From: Ensifer aridi
Lineage (GTDB): Bacteria > Pseudomonadota > Alphaproteobacteria > Rhizobiales > Rhizobiaceae
Reading direction: 5' to 3'
DNA: 53,339 bases
Assembly: GCF_002078505.1 (NCBI RefSeq)
Contig: NZ_LUAV01000010.1
Coordinates: forward strand, 95,599-148,937
Both the position numbers and the translations under genes were made by a program. How positions within the stretch are numbered: the first letter of the stretch is position 1; each line of letters starts with the position of its first letter. The notes beneath the pieces were generated by a model that did no database searches, was not told the origin of the DNA, and saw nothing but the letters and a program-made list of their open reading frames with translations. Shown here one piece after another: positions 7,999 to 16,146 of this stretch.

Positions 7999-8820
7999 CT
8001 AACCATAAAGGCTGTAGAAGAAGCGCAAGGCAATTAGGACCATGAAGATACCGAATCCCGCTTCCAATTGGCGCCTGTCCAAGGCGTGCGCCAGGCCCAC
8101 ACCGACCGGCGCGACCAAGAGCGTGATCGGAATGATCAGCGCCACGGCAATCCAGTTGATGAAGCCGGTCGATAGCGGCGGCAAGCCGGGCTCACCCCAT
8201 CCGGCCCAGACATAGCCGAAGAGGCCGGGTATCGAGATCAGCACGCCGACTCCGGCGGACGTCGCCACCGCCTGGTGGATCGGCCGGTTGTGCAGCGTCA
8301 TGAAGGTGTTGTTGAGCACCCCTCCGCCGATCCCCATCAGACCGGAAAGGACACCGATCGCGACGCCGACGAGCCATTTGACCGGGTTCTTCGGAAGGTC
8401 GGCGCCGATGCGCCAGTTCGCGCGATTGAAGATCATCCGGCACGCGACGGCGAGCGCGATCACCGCAAAGATCAGCCGCAAGGTCTCGCTGCTGACATGG
8501 GCCGCGATCAACGACGCGAGAACTGCGCCGAGCGGAACGGCAAGGATCCAGTTGCGCAGGAGATCCATATCGACCACGCCCCGCCGGTAGTGCGACAGAA
8601 AGGAACGGACCGATGTCGGCACGATGATCGCAAGAGAGGTCCCGACGGAGAGATGCATCCTAACCGCATCGTCGATACCGAGGACGCCGAAGACCTGATA
8701 GAAAACCGGCACGAGAATCGCGCCGCCGCCAATGCCGAAGAGACCGGCAAGAACGCCGGCAACGACGCCGGCCGCAGCCAGCGCCAGGGCAAACATCAGC
8801 AGTTCCGAGAGCGGCGGCAT
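7999..8820 (-). CDS. TauE/SafE-family sulfite/sulfonate exporter
   Basis: This integral membrane protein of about 273 residues has roughly eight hydrophobic helices. It carries the paired glycine-rich repeats of the family (GVLAGLFGIGGGAILVPVF near the N-terminus and GVLSGLMGIGGGVLNNTFM in the second half). The likely role is export of sulfite made by the Blh/ETHE1 reaction. It lies upstream of blh on the same strand, separated by a 161-base gap with its own operator, so it may be a separate transcript. A 12-residue longer start at 8856 is possible. Confidence 0.82.
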   Translation of the reverse strand: MPPLSELLMFALALAAAGVVAGVLAGLFGIGGGAILVPVFYQVFGVLGIDDAVRMHLSVGTSLAIIVPTSVRSFLSHYRRGVVDMDLLRNWILAVPLGAVLASLIAAHVSSETLRLIFAVIALAVACRMIFNRANWRIGADLPKNPVKWLVGVAIGVLSGLMGIGGGVLNNTFMTLHNRPIHQAVATSAGVGVLISIPGLFGYVWAGWGEPGLPPLSTGFINWIAVALIIPITLLVAPVGVGLAHALDRRQLEAGFGIFMVLIALRFFYSLYG

Positions 8821-8945
8821 GGAATCCCGACTGTGCAGAAATCCGGCAACGGCCATTGCCGGCAGAGGCGAAGGCTTATCACTGTCATGAAACGGTGATG
8901 CTTTTCAATCACCTTGACGCCGGGAGCACCCCGCTCTCGTGATTT

Positions 8946-9003
8946 GCACGTCGGAGCCTCCCCTAACCTCCGGTGTTTTGGCCGGCCCCCGCCGGCCTTT
9001 TTT
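8946..9003 (+). ncRNA. Candidate small RNA with anti-Shine-Dalgarno loop and terminator
   Basis: No protein gene points rightward here, yet there is a strong intrinsic terminator: GGCCGGC (8980-8986), CCCC loop, GCCGGCC (8991-8997), then six T. Just before it, the hairpin CGGAG (8952-8956) / CTCCG (8968-8972) exposes CCTCCCCTAAC in its loop, able to pair with ribosome-binding sites. A TTGAC -35-like element is at 8914-8918, with only a weak -10. The layout recalls anti-SD-loop sRNAs of Rhizobiales. The 5' end is a guess, and expression is unproven. Confidence 0.4.
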
Positions 9004-9034
9004 ATGCACATCGCGCATTCTTGGGCGGCGTATG

Positions 9035-10270
9035 TCAATCGCAATGCCGGTAACCGGACTTGCGTGTCCTCAGATCGAAATGGAAATGATCCTTGTGGAA
9101 CGGATCGCTGCCCGGACCGAGCACGGTATTGAAGTACTTGCAGCTATCGCTGCGCACCGCTTTCAACAGGCCGCGCTCGCGGAAGGCGAAGAAGCCCTTT
9201 CTGCGCACGTCGATTTCCTTGCCGTTCTTCAGCACGAACTTGCCGACGTCGATCGCATTGCCGCGCGCATGTTCCGACATCGGATTGCCGCGGCGTGAGT
9301 TCATCGTCCGGCAAGAATAGCCGCCGAGCGGCTTGATCGTCTTGACGCCCGACCAGTAGCGATAGCGCGAGGACGGCGCCAGCTCGTACTTGACCCATTT
9401 GGCGAAGGCTTCAGTGACCTGGCAGTTGAGCTTTACCGCCGGCTTGACGGCGATGTTCCCGGAAAGGCCGCTGAGTTCGATCGGATAGTCTATGCCGCAG
9501 GAAGGCCCATTATAGATGCGTGGCACGTCGCGGAAAACGACGCCGAGCTTCCTCAGCCGCTGACGACAGGCGATCTCCGAGCCCGGCATTTCGCCCGTAT
9601 ATTCGGGCGCAGACAGTGGATTGCGGGCGCGCGGCAGGAAAGCCACCTGCTGCGGCTCCTGTGCGCGGCTCCTCCGCTGCGGCTCGGCGTACCGCCCCTT
9701 CTTAGCCTCCTCCGCTGCGATTTGCGCGGGGGTCAGTGGCGGCAGGTCGGGATCATAGCTGGGACCTGTATCGACGGGGGCGACCTGCGACTGCCCGCCA
9801 AGCTGGCGCACATCGTCCTCGCCGATGCCGCCAACGACTGGCTGGGTGGCATTGCCTTCGGCGATTTCGTTGGCCTGCTCCTGCGCCAATCCGACGACCG
9901 GTTCGACGCCGAGCATGGCGTCCATGTTGACGCCTTCGGGGGGGATCGTCATCGGGCCGGCGCTCGCGATCTGTGTCTTCCCCACCGGTTCGCTGTCGAT
10001 CATCGGCAGCCGGTTCAACTGCTCAGGAGCGGATGCCGCGGACGTGTCACTGACCACCGCTACCGGTTCCGCCGACGGATAAGCGGCGACTTCCCGCTCC
10101 GGATCGGCAACCGGCGTCGGCCTGATGGCGCCGACGCGCGAGCCGCTATCAATTCTCGCTGGAGGCGAAAGCACGTCGGTCGTGCAGGCGACGAGCGGAA
10201 TCGACAGCAGCAGCGCCGTCAAGGGCCTGTGGAGAAGAGAAACATACGCCATACTCATTGCCGCCTTCAT
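9035..10270 (-). CDS. Extensin-like domain lipoprotein
   Basis: The protein has up to 411 residues. The N-terminus is a lipoprotein signal (hydrophobic TALLLSIPLVAC, lipobox LVAC), so the mature protein is probably anchored in the cell envelope. Residues about 45-215 are a low-complexity Pro/Ala/Glu linker. The C-terminal 190 residues match the bacterial extensin-like family (CRQRLRKLGVVF, then SCGIDYPIELS, SEHARGNAIDVGKF, DPFHKDHFHFDL), a fold related to D-Ala-D-Ala peptidases with a His/Asp metal site. Peptidoglycan hydrolysis is plausible but unproven. Starts at 10270 or 10252 are equally possible. Confidence 0.82.
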   Translation of the reverse strand: MKAAMSMAYVSLLHRPLTALLLSIPLVACTTDVLSPPARIDSGSRVGAIRPTPVADPEREVAAYPSAEPVAVVSDTSAASAPEQLNRLPMIDSEPVGKTQIASAGPMTIPPEGVNMDAMLGVEPVVGLAQEQANEIAEGNATQPVVGGIGEDDVRQLGGQSQVAPVDTGPSYDPDLPPLTPAQIAAEEAKKGRYAEPQRRSRAQEPQQVAFLPRARNPLSAPEYTGEMPGSEIACRQRLRKLGVVFRDVPRIYNGPSCGIDYPIELSGLSGNIAVKPAVKLNCQVTEAFAKWVKYELAPSSRYRYWSGVKTIKPLGGYSCRTMNSRRGNPMSEHARGNAIDVGKFVLKNGKEIDVRRKGFFAFRERGLLKAVRSDSCKYFNTVLGPGSDPFHKDHFHFDLRTRKSGYRHCD

Positions 10271-10476
10271 CCAGCACCAAGCCGAAGCCTCGACGGTGCG
10301 CGCCCGCCCGCGACCGAAAGTGACCGCCGGCTATGTCACCAGGCGGGCACGGCGGCCGAAAAAGTCGATGTCAGCGACAGTTTATGCAGACGTGGTAAAT
10401 GAAGCCTTTCCGGCAGCTTACCTAATCCGGCGATCCGTCGGACGGCGCCGCCGTCTTATCGACGACCACGCGACGC

Positions 10477-10508
10477 AAAGAAAAGCCTGCGTCCCCGGGA
10501 ACGCAGGC
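10477..10508 (-). terminator. Rho-independent terminator of the Kazal-like gene
   Basis: On the minus strand, GCCTGCGT and ACGCAGGC pair across an 8-base loop (10485-10508) and are followed by TTTTCTTT. It lies 33 bases beyond the stop codon at 10541. Confidence 0.75.
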
Positions 10509-10540
10509 CCCAACGAGTGACTCCTGGACCGAGTGCCGGG

Positions 10541-11092
10541 TTAGCGGCATTCGCCGGGATGAACGACGCTGAAGCCATCCGCGCGTGCTTCGCAGGCATT
10601 CGGAAATGTCCTGAGCCGGCCGGCGCGCTGCCCGCAGACAGGAGCGAATTCGCTCGTACAGAACTGCGGCGGCGGGCGATCATCGCCACGCCGGCATTCG
10701 CCGGGCGCAACGACCCGGAAGCCCTCGGCGCGCGCCACGCAGGCATTCGGGAATGTCTGCCGCCGTGCACCGCGTTCACCGCAGACAGGCGCGAACTCGC
10801 GCGTGCAGGCCCGCTCTGCCGGCGGCCGGAAATCGGCCCGGCACTCGCCGCGGTGCACGACCCGGAAGCCATCGGCGCGGGCGTGGCAGGCATTGGGGAA
10901 TGTGCGCATGCGATTGCCGCGTTCGCCACAGACCGGTGCGTATTCCATCGTGCACATTTGCGGACCCGGCGGGCGGATGGGGCCGGGACCGGGGCGCGGC
11001 TCATCGACAACGACGGTGCAGGCCGAAAGGAAGCCAATCGTCATTAAGACCACGGCGACGGACCGCAGGATGAAACGCTTGACAGACGACAC
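10541..11092 (-). CDS. Lipoprotein with three Kazal-like inhibitor domains
   Basis: This 183-residue protein has a lipoprotein signal peptide (VVLMTIGFLSAC). After a Pro/Gly linker come three repeats of about 40 residues, each with the pattern C-x6-VCG-x8-TFPNAC-x12-GEC (for example CTMEYAPVCGERG then TFPNAC). This is the core of Kazal serine protease inhibitors, here with only four Cys per unit. It should sit on the outer membrane or periplasmic side and might block host or competitor proteases, but no target can be read from the sequence. It is monocistronic, ending at the terminator at 10477-10508. Confidence 0.8.
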   Translation of the reverse strand: MSSVKRFILRSVAVVLMTIGFLSACTVVVDEPRPGPGPIRPPGPQMCTMEYAPVCGERGNRMRTFPNACHARADGFRVVHRGECRADFRPPAERACTREFAPVCGERGARRQTFPNACVARAEGFRVVAPGECRRGDDRPPPQFCTSEFAPVCGQRAGRLRTFPNACEARADGFSVVHPGECR

Positions 11093-11277
11093 AGGAATCT
11101 CCCTTTCGGATCAAATCCATGGTTCGGGTGGCGCAACCCTTGAGCCCCTCGCGTCTGTATGTGAACTCGACTGCAGTGGCGCGTCAAGTCCCGCGAAATC
11201 GCGGCCACACTCACAACCACCGATAGGATCCGCGGCGGGCGTGGCATAATCGGACAGCGGACATCGGCTGGATGACA

Positions 11278-11312
11278 GAGGCCCGCGTCCTTTCGAACGC
11301 AGGCCCTCTCAG
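11278..11312 (-). terminator. Hairpin downstream of the chemoreceptor gene
   Basis: An imperfect inverted repeat (GAGGCCCGCGT versus ACGCAGGCCCTC) lies about 22 bases past the stop at 11334. The T-run on the minus strand is poor (TCTGTC), so termination is only probable. Confidence 0.4.
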
Positions 11313-11333
11313 AAATCTCTAACTTCTACCGCT

Positions 11334-13148
11334 TCAGGCGGCTCGGCCGAAGGCTGCGGAATCACCCGCCTCCTGCAGCCGGAACTTCTCGAGCAGCGCC
11401 TTCAATTCACGGCTCTCCTGCGCCAGCGTCTGGCTTGCCGCCGTGGTCTCCTCGACCATGGCCGCATTCTGCTGCGTCATCTGGTCCATGCTGTTTACCG
11501 CGGTGTTGACCTCCTGCAAGCCCGTCGCCTGTTCCCGGGCCGCAGTCGCTATCGAGGCTACCTGCTCGTTTACCCGGTTGACCAGGGTCTCGATCTCCAT
11601 CAGCGCGTCGCCGGTCGAACGGACGAGTTCGACGCCCGCGCCAACTTCCTTCACCGACGTGCTGATCAGGTCCTTGATTTCCTTGGCCGCACCCGCCGAA
11701 CGTTGGGCGAGTTCCCGCACTTCCTGCGCGACGACGGCAAAGCCGCGGCCGGCTTCACCCGCCCGCGCCGCCTCGACACCGGCATTGAGCGCCAGCAGGT
11801 TGGTCTGGAAGGCAATCTCGTCGATGACGCCGATGATCTGGCTGATCCGGCTCGAAGACGCTTCGATCCGGCCCATTGCGTCGATCGCGTTGCGCACGAT
11901 GCCGCCGGATTTCGCGGCGCTCGCCTTCGTCTCGTTGACCATGTCTCGCGCTTCATGGGCGCGATCCGAGGCATGACGAACGGTCGAGGTGATCTCGTCC
12001 AAGGCCGCCGCGGTTTCTTCGAGTGCGGCCGCCTGCTGTTCGGTTCGGCGGGACAGGTTGTTCGCCGCCTCGGAGATGTCGCCGGCGCTGCCATGCACGA
12101 TTTCGGTCGATTGGGAGATCGCGCCGATAACATCGCGAAGCGCGGCGACAGCCGTGTTGAAATCGTCCTTGAGCTTGGCGTATTCCGGCGCGATCCGCAC
12201 GACCTCGGCGGTGAGGTCGCCGCTCGCCAGCCGCTCGAGCGCCATGCCGATCGTCTCCATTGCCTGAGACTGAACCTGTGCCGTTGCGCGCTGGCGCTCT
12301 TCATTGCCGCGCCGTTCGGTATTCAAGCGGTCCTGCTGCTCCGCCTCTCGCGAGCGAAGCTCAACCCGCTCCTTGACCGAGTCACGCAGGACGACGAGCA
12401 CCTTCGCCATCTGACCGATCTCGTCACCGCGATCGGTTTCCGGCACGTCCGAAGAGAGGTCCTCGTCGGCTATGGCGCGCATTGAGACTTTCAGCTTTTC
12501 GACCGGCCGCACGACGCTCCGTACGATCGCGACCGCCGCCATGAGGATCGCCAGCGCTGCCGCTGCCAGAATGCCACCCATCTGCCAGGCGCGCTCGCGG
12601 AACATCGCGGCAAGGTCGTCCGCATAGACGCCGGTGCCGACCACCCAGCCCCAGGGTTTGAAGCCCGCGACATGCGAATATTTCAGCACCGGCTCATCGG
12701 CCCCGGGCTTCGGCCAGTAATAGTCGACGAAGCCCTGCCCCTGGGCCTGAACCGTCTTCACGAATTCGACGAAGAGGAGCTTTCCGTGCGGGTCCTTGTT
12801 CTGCGAAAGGTCCTTGCCGTCGAGCTCGGGCTTGATCGGATGCATGACCATCGTCGGGTGCATGTCGTTCACCCAGAAATAGCCGCTGTCCTGGTAGCGC
12901 ATCGCCTTGATCGCCTCCAGGGCACGCTTCTGCGCCTCCTCGCGCGGCAGCGTTCCCGCTGTTTCCTGGACGTGATAGGCCTCGAACACTGCGATTACAT
13001 TCTCATTCATCGCCGAGAGCATCGACTTGCGCTCGGCCACCAGCTTCTCCTGCGCCTGCACCAGGCCAAATGTCAGCGCCGCAGCCATGGTCAGCAGCGC
13101 AAAGGCCACAAGCGCGTAAAGACGCGCCGAAATCGGAAATCTCTTCAT
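11334..13148 (-). CDS. Methyl-accepting chemotaxis protein with sCache domain
   Basis: This 604-residue chemoreceptor has membrane helix 1 at about residues 8-30. A periplasmic single Cache domain follows (about 35-185, with DSGYFWVND and [12 protein letters not shown], typical of sCache_2 small-organic-acid sensors). A second helix is at about 190-212, a HAMP domain follows, and a long signalling coiled coil ends it. The conserved hairpin is [21 protein letters not shown] CheR pentapeptide at the C-terminus is not seen. The ligand cannot be deduced. The gene appears to be monocistronic. Confidence 0.9.
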   Translation of the reverse strand: MKRFPISARLYALVAFALLTMAAALTFGLVQAQEKLVAERKSMLSAMNENVIAVFEAYHVQETAGTLPREEAQKRALEAIKAMRYQDSGYFWVNDMHPTMVMHPIKPELDGKDLSQNKDPHGKLLFVEFVKTVQAQGQGFVDYYWPKPGADEPVLKYSHVAGFKPWGWVVGTGVYADDLAAMFRERAWQMGGILAAAALAILMAAVAIVRSVVRPVEKLKVSMRAIADEDLSSDVPETDRGDEIGQMAKVLVVLRDSVKERVELRSREAEQQDRLNTERRGNEERQRATAQVQSQAMETIGMALERLASGDLTAEVVRIAPEYAKLKDDFNTAVAALRDVIGAISQSTEIVHGSAGDISEAANNLSRRTEQQAAALEETAAALDEITSTVRHASDRAHEARDMVNETKASAAKSGGIVRNAIDAMGRIEASSSRISQIIGVIDEIAFQTNLLALNAGVEAARAGEAGRGFAVVAQEVRELAQRSAGAAKEIKDLISTSVKEVGAGVELVRSTGDALMEIETLVNRVNEQVASIATAAREQATGLQEVNTAVNSMDQMTQQNAAMVEETTAASQTLAQESRELKALLEKFRLQEAGDSAAFGRAA

Positions 13149-13361
13149 CCCCTGCCCCTCCTTTTCGAGGAGTGCAGGATAGAGGCGGGCATTTGCAAAC
13201 CCCCTAACAAACGACTGCTAGATTTCACAGTCGTCATTAACGATCGGGAAACCATGGGGCGTGCCGCACCTTGCGTCTTCAGCGCGGAATTGTCGCGATC
13301 GACCTTTTCTCGCACAGCACCGATGCGCTAAAGCTTGCCAGAGCAACCGGGAGATGGCCGC

Positions 13362-13751
13362 ATGACTGCAGTGACCAAGCCGAACGGCGAACTGACCTTG
13401 CGCACGCTCGCCATGCCCGGCGATGCAAATGCCGCCGGCGATATCTTCGGCGGCTGGGTTATGGCGCAAATGGACCTTTCCTGTGGCATCCGGGCCGCCG
13501 AGAGGGCCAGAGGCCGTGTCGTGACGGCGGCCGTCAAGGAGATGGCCTTCGCGCTGCCGGTGAAGATCGGCGACACGCTCTGCATCTATACCGATATCAT
13601 CAAGGTCGGGCGCACCTCGATGACCCTCAAGGTCGAGGCCTGGGCGCAGCGCTACCTTTCGCATGTGATGGAGAAGGTCACCGACGCCATTTTCGTGATG
13701 GTGGCGCTCGACTCGACCGGCAAGCCCACACCGGTCCCCGAGGAGGAATAG
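13362..13751 (+). CDS. Acyl-CoA thioesterase (YciA-like hotdog fold)
   Basis: This 129-residue protein has the acyl-CoA hydrolase pattern GDANAAGDIFGGWVMAQMDL at about residues 16-35, with a catalytic Asp in place, followed by GRVVTAAVKEMAF. It would hydrolyse short- or medium-chain acyl-CoA in the cytoplasm. ATG 13362 follows GGGAGATG; a TTG at 13335 is less likely. The next gene begins 10 bases downstream and may be in the same operon. Confidence 0.82.
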   Translation: MTAVTKPNGELTLRTLAMPGDANAAGDIFGGWVMAQMDLSCGIRAAERARGRVVTAAVKEMAFALPVKIGDTLCIYTDIIKVGRTSMTLKVEAWAQRYLSHVMEKVTDAIFVMVALDSTGKPTPVPEEE

Positions 13752-13761
13752 GAGCCGCCTC

Positions 13762-14351
13762 ATGGATGCGCCCCAGCCCGATCCGGCGGTCTTTTCGCAT
13801 ATCCGCGTGGTCATGGGCATGGTGATCAGCCTCAGTCTCGCGCGGCTCCTGAGCGGCGTGGCACTCTTCGTCCAGCATCCGGGAAAAACGAAGGTCTACT
13901 GGATCCATCTCGGATGGGTCCTGTTCATATTCGTCTTCCTCGTACATTTCTGGTGGTGGGAGTACCACCTGCATTCGCTCGCCGTCATCGACGTCGGCGT
14001 CTACCTCTTCGTCATCCTCTATTGCTGCGTCTTCTTCTTTCTCTGCGTGCTGCTCTTTCCCACGTCGCTCGATGAATACAGCGGCTACGAGCATTACTTC
14101 ATGCGCGGCGCGCGTGGTTCTTCGCCTTTCTGGCGCTCGCCTTCGCCGTCGACATCGTCGACACGGCCCTGAAGGGAAGGGCTTACTTTCAGTCCTTCGG
14201 CATCGAATACCCACTGCGCAATGCCGCCTACATTGCGCTTTGCATAGTCGCGGCGATTACGCCGAACCGGCGCTTTCATGCCATTTTTCTCGTGGCCGCC
14301 GTCCTCTATCAATTGACCTGGATGTACCGGGCCTTCGACCTGCTCGATTGA
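13762..14351 (+). pseudogene. Frameshifted small membrane protein of unknown function
   Basis: Reading starts at 13762 (MDAPQPDPAVFSHIRVVMGM) and shows three to four hydrophobic segments, up to the sequence around YFMRGAR at about 14113. The frame then runs into non-hydrophobic Ser/Pro-rich sequence and stops at 14172. From about 14115, another frame continues with membrane-like sequence (WFFAFLALAFAVDIVDTALK) to a stop at 14351. Together they would give one protein of about 196 residues with five or six helices. One base appears to be missing near 14110-14116, inside GCGCGCGTGG. It could be a true mutation or a sequencing error in a GC repeat. I do not recognise the family. Confidence 0.7.
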
Positions 14352-14383
14352 GCCAAGTCAGTTAAGGGCAATTTCGGCCGCCC

Positions 14384-14737
14384 TCACCCCTTGAAAATGA
14401 ACGACGCCCCAAGCGCAATCAGCGCGAAACCGATCATTTGATGCCAGCCGATCGGTTCCTTCAGCCAGAACACCGAGAAAATGACGAAGATGGTGAGCGT
14501 GATCACCTCCTGCATCGTCTTCAATTGCGCCGCCGAATAGACCGAATGGCCGATGCGGTTGGCCGGCACGGCCAGCCAGTACTCGAAGAAGGCGATGCCC
14601 CAGCTCGCGACGATGACGATATAGAGGGGCGAAGAGGTGAACTTCAGGTGCCCGTACCAGGCGAAGGTCATGAAGATGTTGGAGAGGAGCAGCAACAGGA
14701 CCGGCCAGACATAGGCGGGATTGATGGCGAATGGCAT
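14384..14737 (-). CDS. DUF486-family small membrane protein
   Basis: This 117-residue protein has four predicted helices, like small multidrug-resistance transporters. Family-typical sequence includes VLLLLLSNIFMTFAWYGHLK and the EVITLTIFVIFSVFWLKEPI segment. The function of DUF486 is unknown. The ATG at 14737 was chosen because it matches the usual N-terminus; an extension to 14869 would run through the palindromic repeat at 14825-14859. Confidence 0.8.
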   Translation of the reverse strand: MPFAINPAYVWPVLLLLLSNIFMTFAWYGHLKFTSSPLYIVIVASWGIAFFEYWLAVPANRIGHSVYSAAQLKTMQEVITLTIFVIFSVFWLKEPIGWHQMIGFALIALGASFIFKG

Positions 14738-14824
14738 GAAGACCTCGGGAGGAAGCGAATCGTCGTTGACGACGATGCCGAGCGGAAAGGCCGCCGGCAA
14801 GAGACTTACCTGTCCACCCGACAT

Positions 14825-14859
14825 TCCCTCATTTCTGTGATGAGCACAGGAATGAAGGA
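14825..14859. repeat. Palindromic intergenic repeat, copy 1
   Basis: The arms TCCCTCATTTCTGTG and CACAGGAATGAAGGA (13 of 15 pairs) flank a 5-base centre. The same element with perfect 13-base arms occurs at 22266-22298. It looks like a dispersed rhizobial palindrome. Confidence 0.7.
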
Positions 14860-14923
14860 ACGCAGGCAACTTCTGCTCGAAAGACAGCGCTTTTCGGAAC
14901 CGCCCTCGCTTTACGTTCTCGTC

Positions 14924-14954
14924 TTGACAGCACTAGGACAGTCGTCCTAGTGCT
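14924..14954 (+). promoter_or_regulatory. TTGACA promoter element overlapping a perfect 26-base palindrome
   Basis: TTGACA (14924-14929) overlaps the start of AGCACTAGGAC-AGTC-GTCCTAGTGCT (14929-14954), which has perfect 11-base arms. The site lies 27 bases upstream of the tetR start. It is the obvious autoregulatory operator of the TetR protein. Confidence 0.75.
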
Positions 14955-14981
14955 TATGTGTCAAACAGGGGTCGAGGGTAA

Positions 14982-15563
14982 ATGCCAGCACAGTCAACCC
15001 GTGACCAGATCGTCGAAGCGGCGGATGCCCTCTTCTACGAGAGCGGATTGGAGGCCACGTCCTTTGCGGACATCGCCGCAGCCGTGGGCATATCGCGCGG
15101 GAATTTCTATCACCACTTCAAGGCCAAGGACGACATACTCGAAGCCGTGATTGCCCGGCGAATGGAGCGGACACGCGCGATGCTCGACGGCTGGCAGGCC
15201 GAGGGCGAAGGTCCGCGCGAGCGCATCCTCTCCTTCGTTCATATGCTGATCGCCAACCGAACCCAGATCATGGATTTCGGCTGCCCAGTCGGAACACTTT
15301 GCTCTGAACTCGCCAAACTGGACCACGCCGCGCAGGGTCGCGCGACCGAAATCTTCGGCCTCTTCCGCGATTGGCTCGCCGAACAGATGCGCGCCCTTGG
15401 TGCCGTTGATCGGGCGGAGATGCTGGCGCTGCATCTTCTGGCCTGGTCGCAGGGGGTGGCGGTGATGGCGACCGCCTTCAAGGACGAGGCATTCATCCGC
15501 AACGAAGTGGCCGGGATCGAACGTTGGCTAGCGTCCCTGCCGGACTTTTCGCAATCCACTTGA
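14982..15563 (+). CDS. TetR/AcrR-family transcriptional repressor
   Basis: This 193-residue protein has an N-terminal helix-turn-helix (IVEAADALFYESGLEATSF, then IAAAVGISRGNFYHHFKAKDD, residues about 10-50) and an all-helical ligand domain. It probably represses itself and the following yciI-like gene (13-base gap) through the palindrome at 14929-14954. The C-terminal sequence (MDFGCPVGTLCSEL) is typical of TetR proteins linked to small redox or stress genes. The ligand is unknown. ATG 14982 was preferred over 14950, which lies inside the operator. Confidence 0.88.
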   Translation: MPAQSTRDQIVEAADALFYESGLEATSFADIAAAVGISRGNFYHHFKAKDDILEAVIARRMERTRAMLDGWQAEGEGPRERILSFVHMLIANRTQIMDFGCPVGTLCSELAKLDHAAQGRATEIFGLFRDWLAEQMRALGAVDRAEMLALHLLAWSQGVAVMATAFKDEAFIRNEVAGIERWLASLPDFSQST

Positions 15564-15576
15564 TCAAGGAGCACCG

Positions 15577-15870
15577 ATGTTCATCACTTTCCTGAGATTC
15601 GCAGAGAACCGTATGGCCGCGTCGGAATTCATGGCGGCGCATAACGCCTGGATCGCGCAGGGCTTCGCCGAAGGCGTGTTCCTCTGCGTCGGCTCGCTTC
15701 AGCCCGCCGCAGGCGGCGCGATTCTCGCTCATGGGGAAAGTCGTGATGCATACGATGCGCGTGTCACCGCCGATCCCTTCGTCGTGCAGGGGATCGTGAC
15801 CGCCGAGACTTACGAAATCGATCCGAAGCGCACCGTTTCCGCCCTCGATTTCGTGAAGGCGACAGCATGA
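15577..15870 (+). CDS. YciI-family protein
   Basis: This 97-residue protein has the ferredoxin-like YciI/YCII fold pattern. MFITFLRFAENR is followed by an AHNAWIAQGFAEGVFLCVGSL segment, and the DPFVVQGIVTAETYEI segment is typical of the family's C-terminus. YciI proteins are small and of mostly unknown function, sometimes dehalogenase- or muconolactone-isomerase-like. An AAGGAG ribosome-binding site precedes the start. It is co-transcribed with tetR. The 276 bases from here to uvrB hold three GGGTAA-type motifs (about 15991-16032) but no gene. Confidence 0.8.
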   Translation: MFITFLRFAENRMAASEFMAAHNAWIAQGFAEGVFLCVGSLQPAAGGAILAHGESRDAYDARVTADPFVVQGIVTAETYEIDPKRTVSALDFVKATA

Positions 15871-16146
15871 GTGCGACGACCGGTCCCGGCAGAGGATTGC
15901 GTCATGCGGGCCGAAGTCGAAAAGGCGCGATCGGCTTTGCGTCGATTTTCATGATGGATTTGGCAGCCGTCGAACATCCCAGCGCCAAGGGTAATTTACC
16001 TTGGCAGGGGTAAGCTTTTGACCAAAGGGTAAGTTATCGTGGCGCATAACAGGATGCGGTAGGTTTTCCGAAAACCAACCTCACCGTTTCCCTTTTGTAC
16101 TCATTCCCCCTTCACATTCGGGCTGACTCTGTCCATATTCCCCGCC

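Noticed and set aside
15871..16146. SOS (LexA) box upstream of uvrB
   Set aside because: I looked for the GTTC-N7-GTTC and GAAC-N7-GAAC patterns used in alphaproteobacteria and found no pair.
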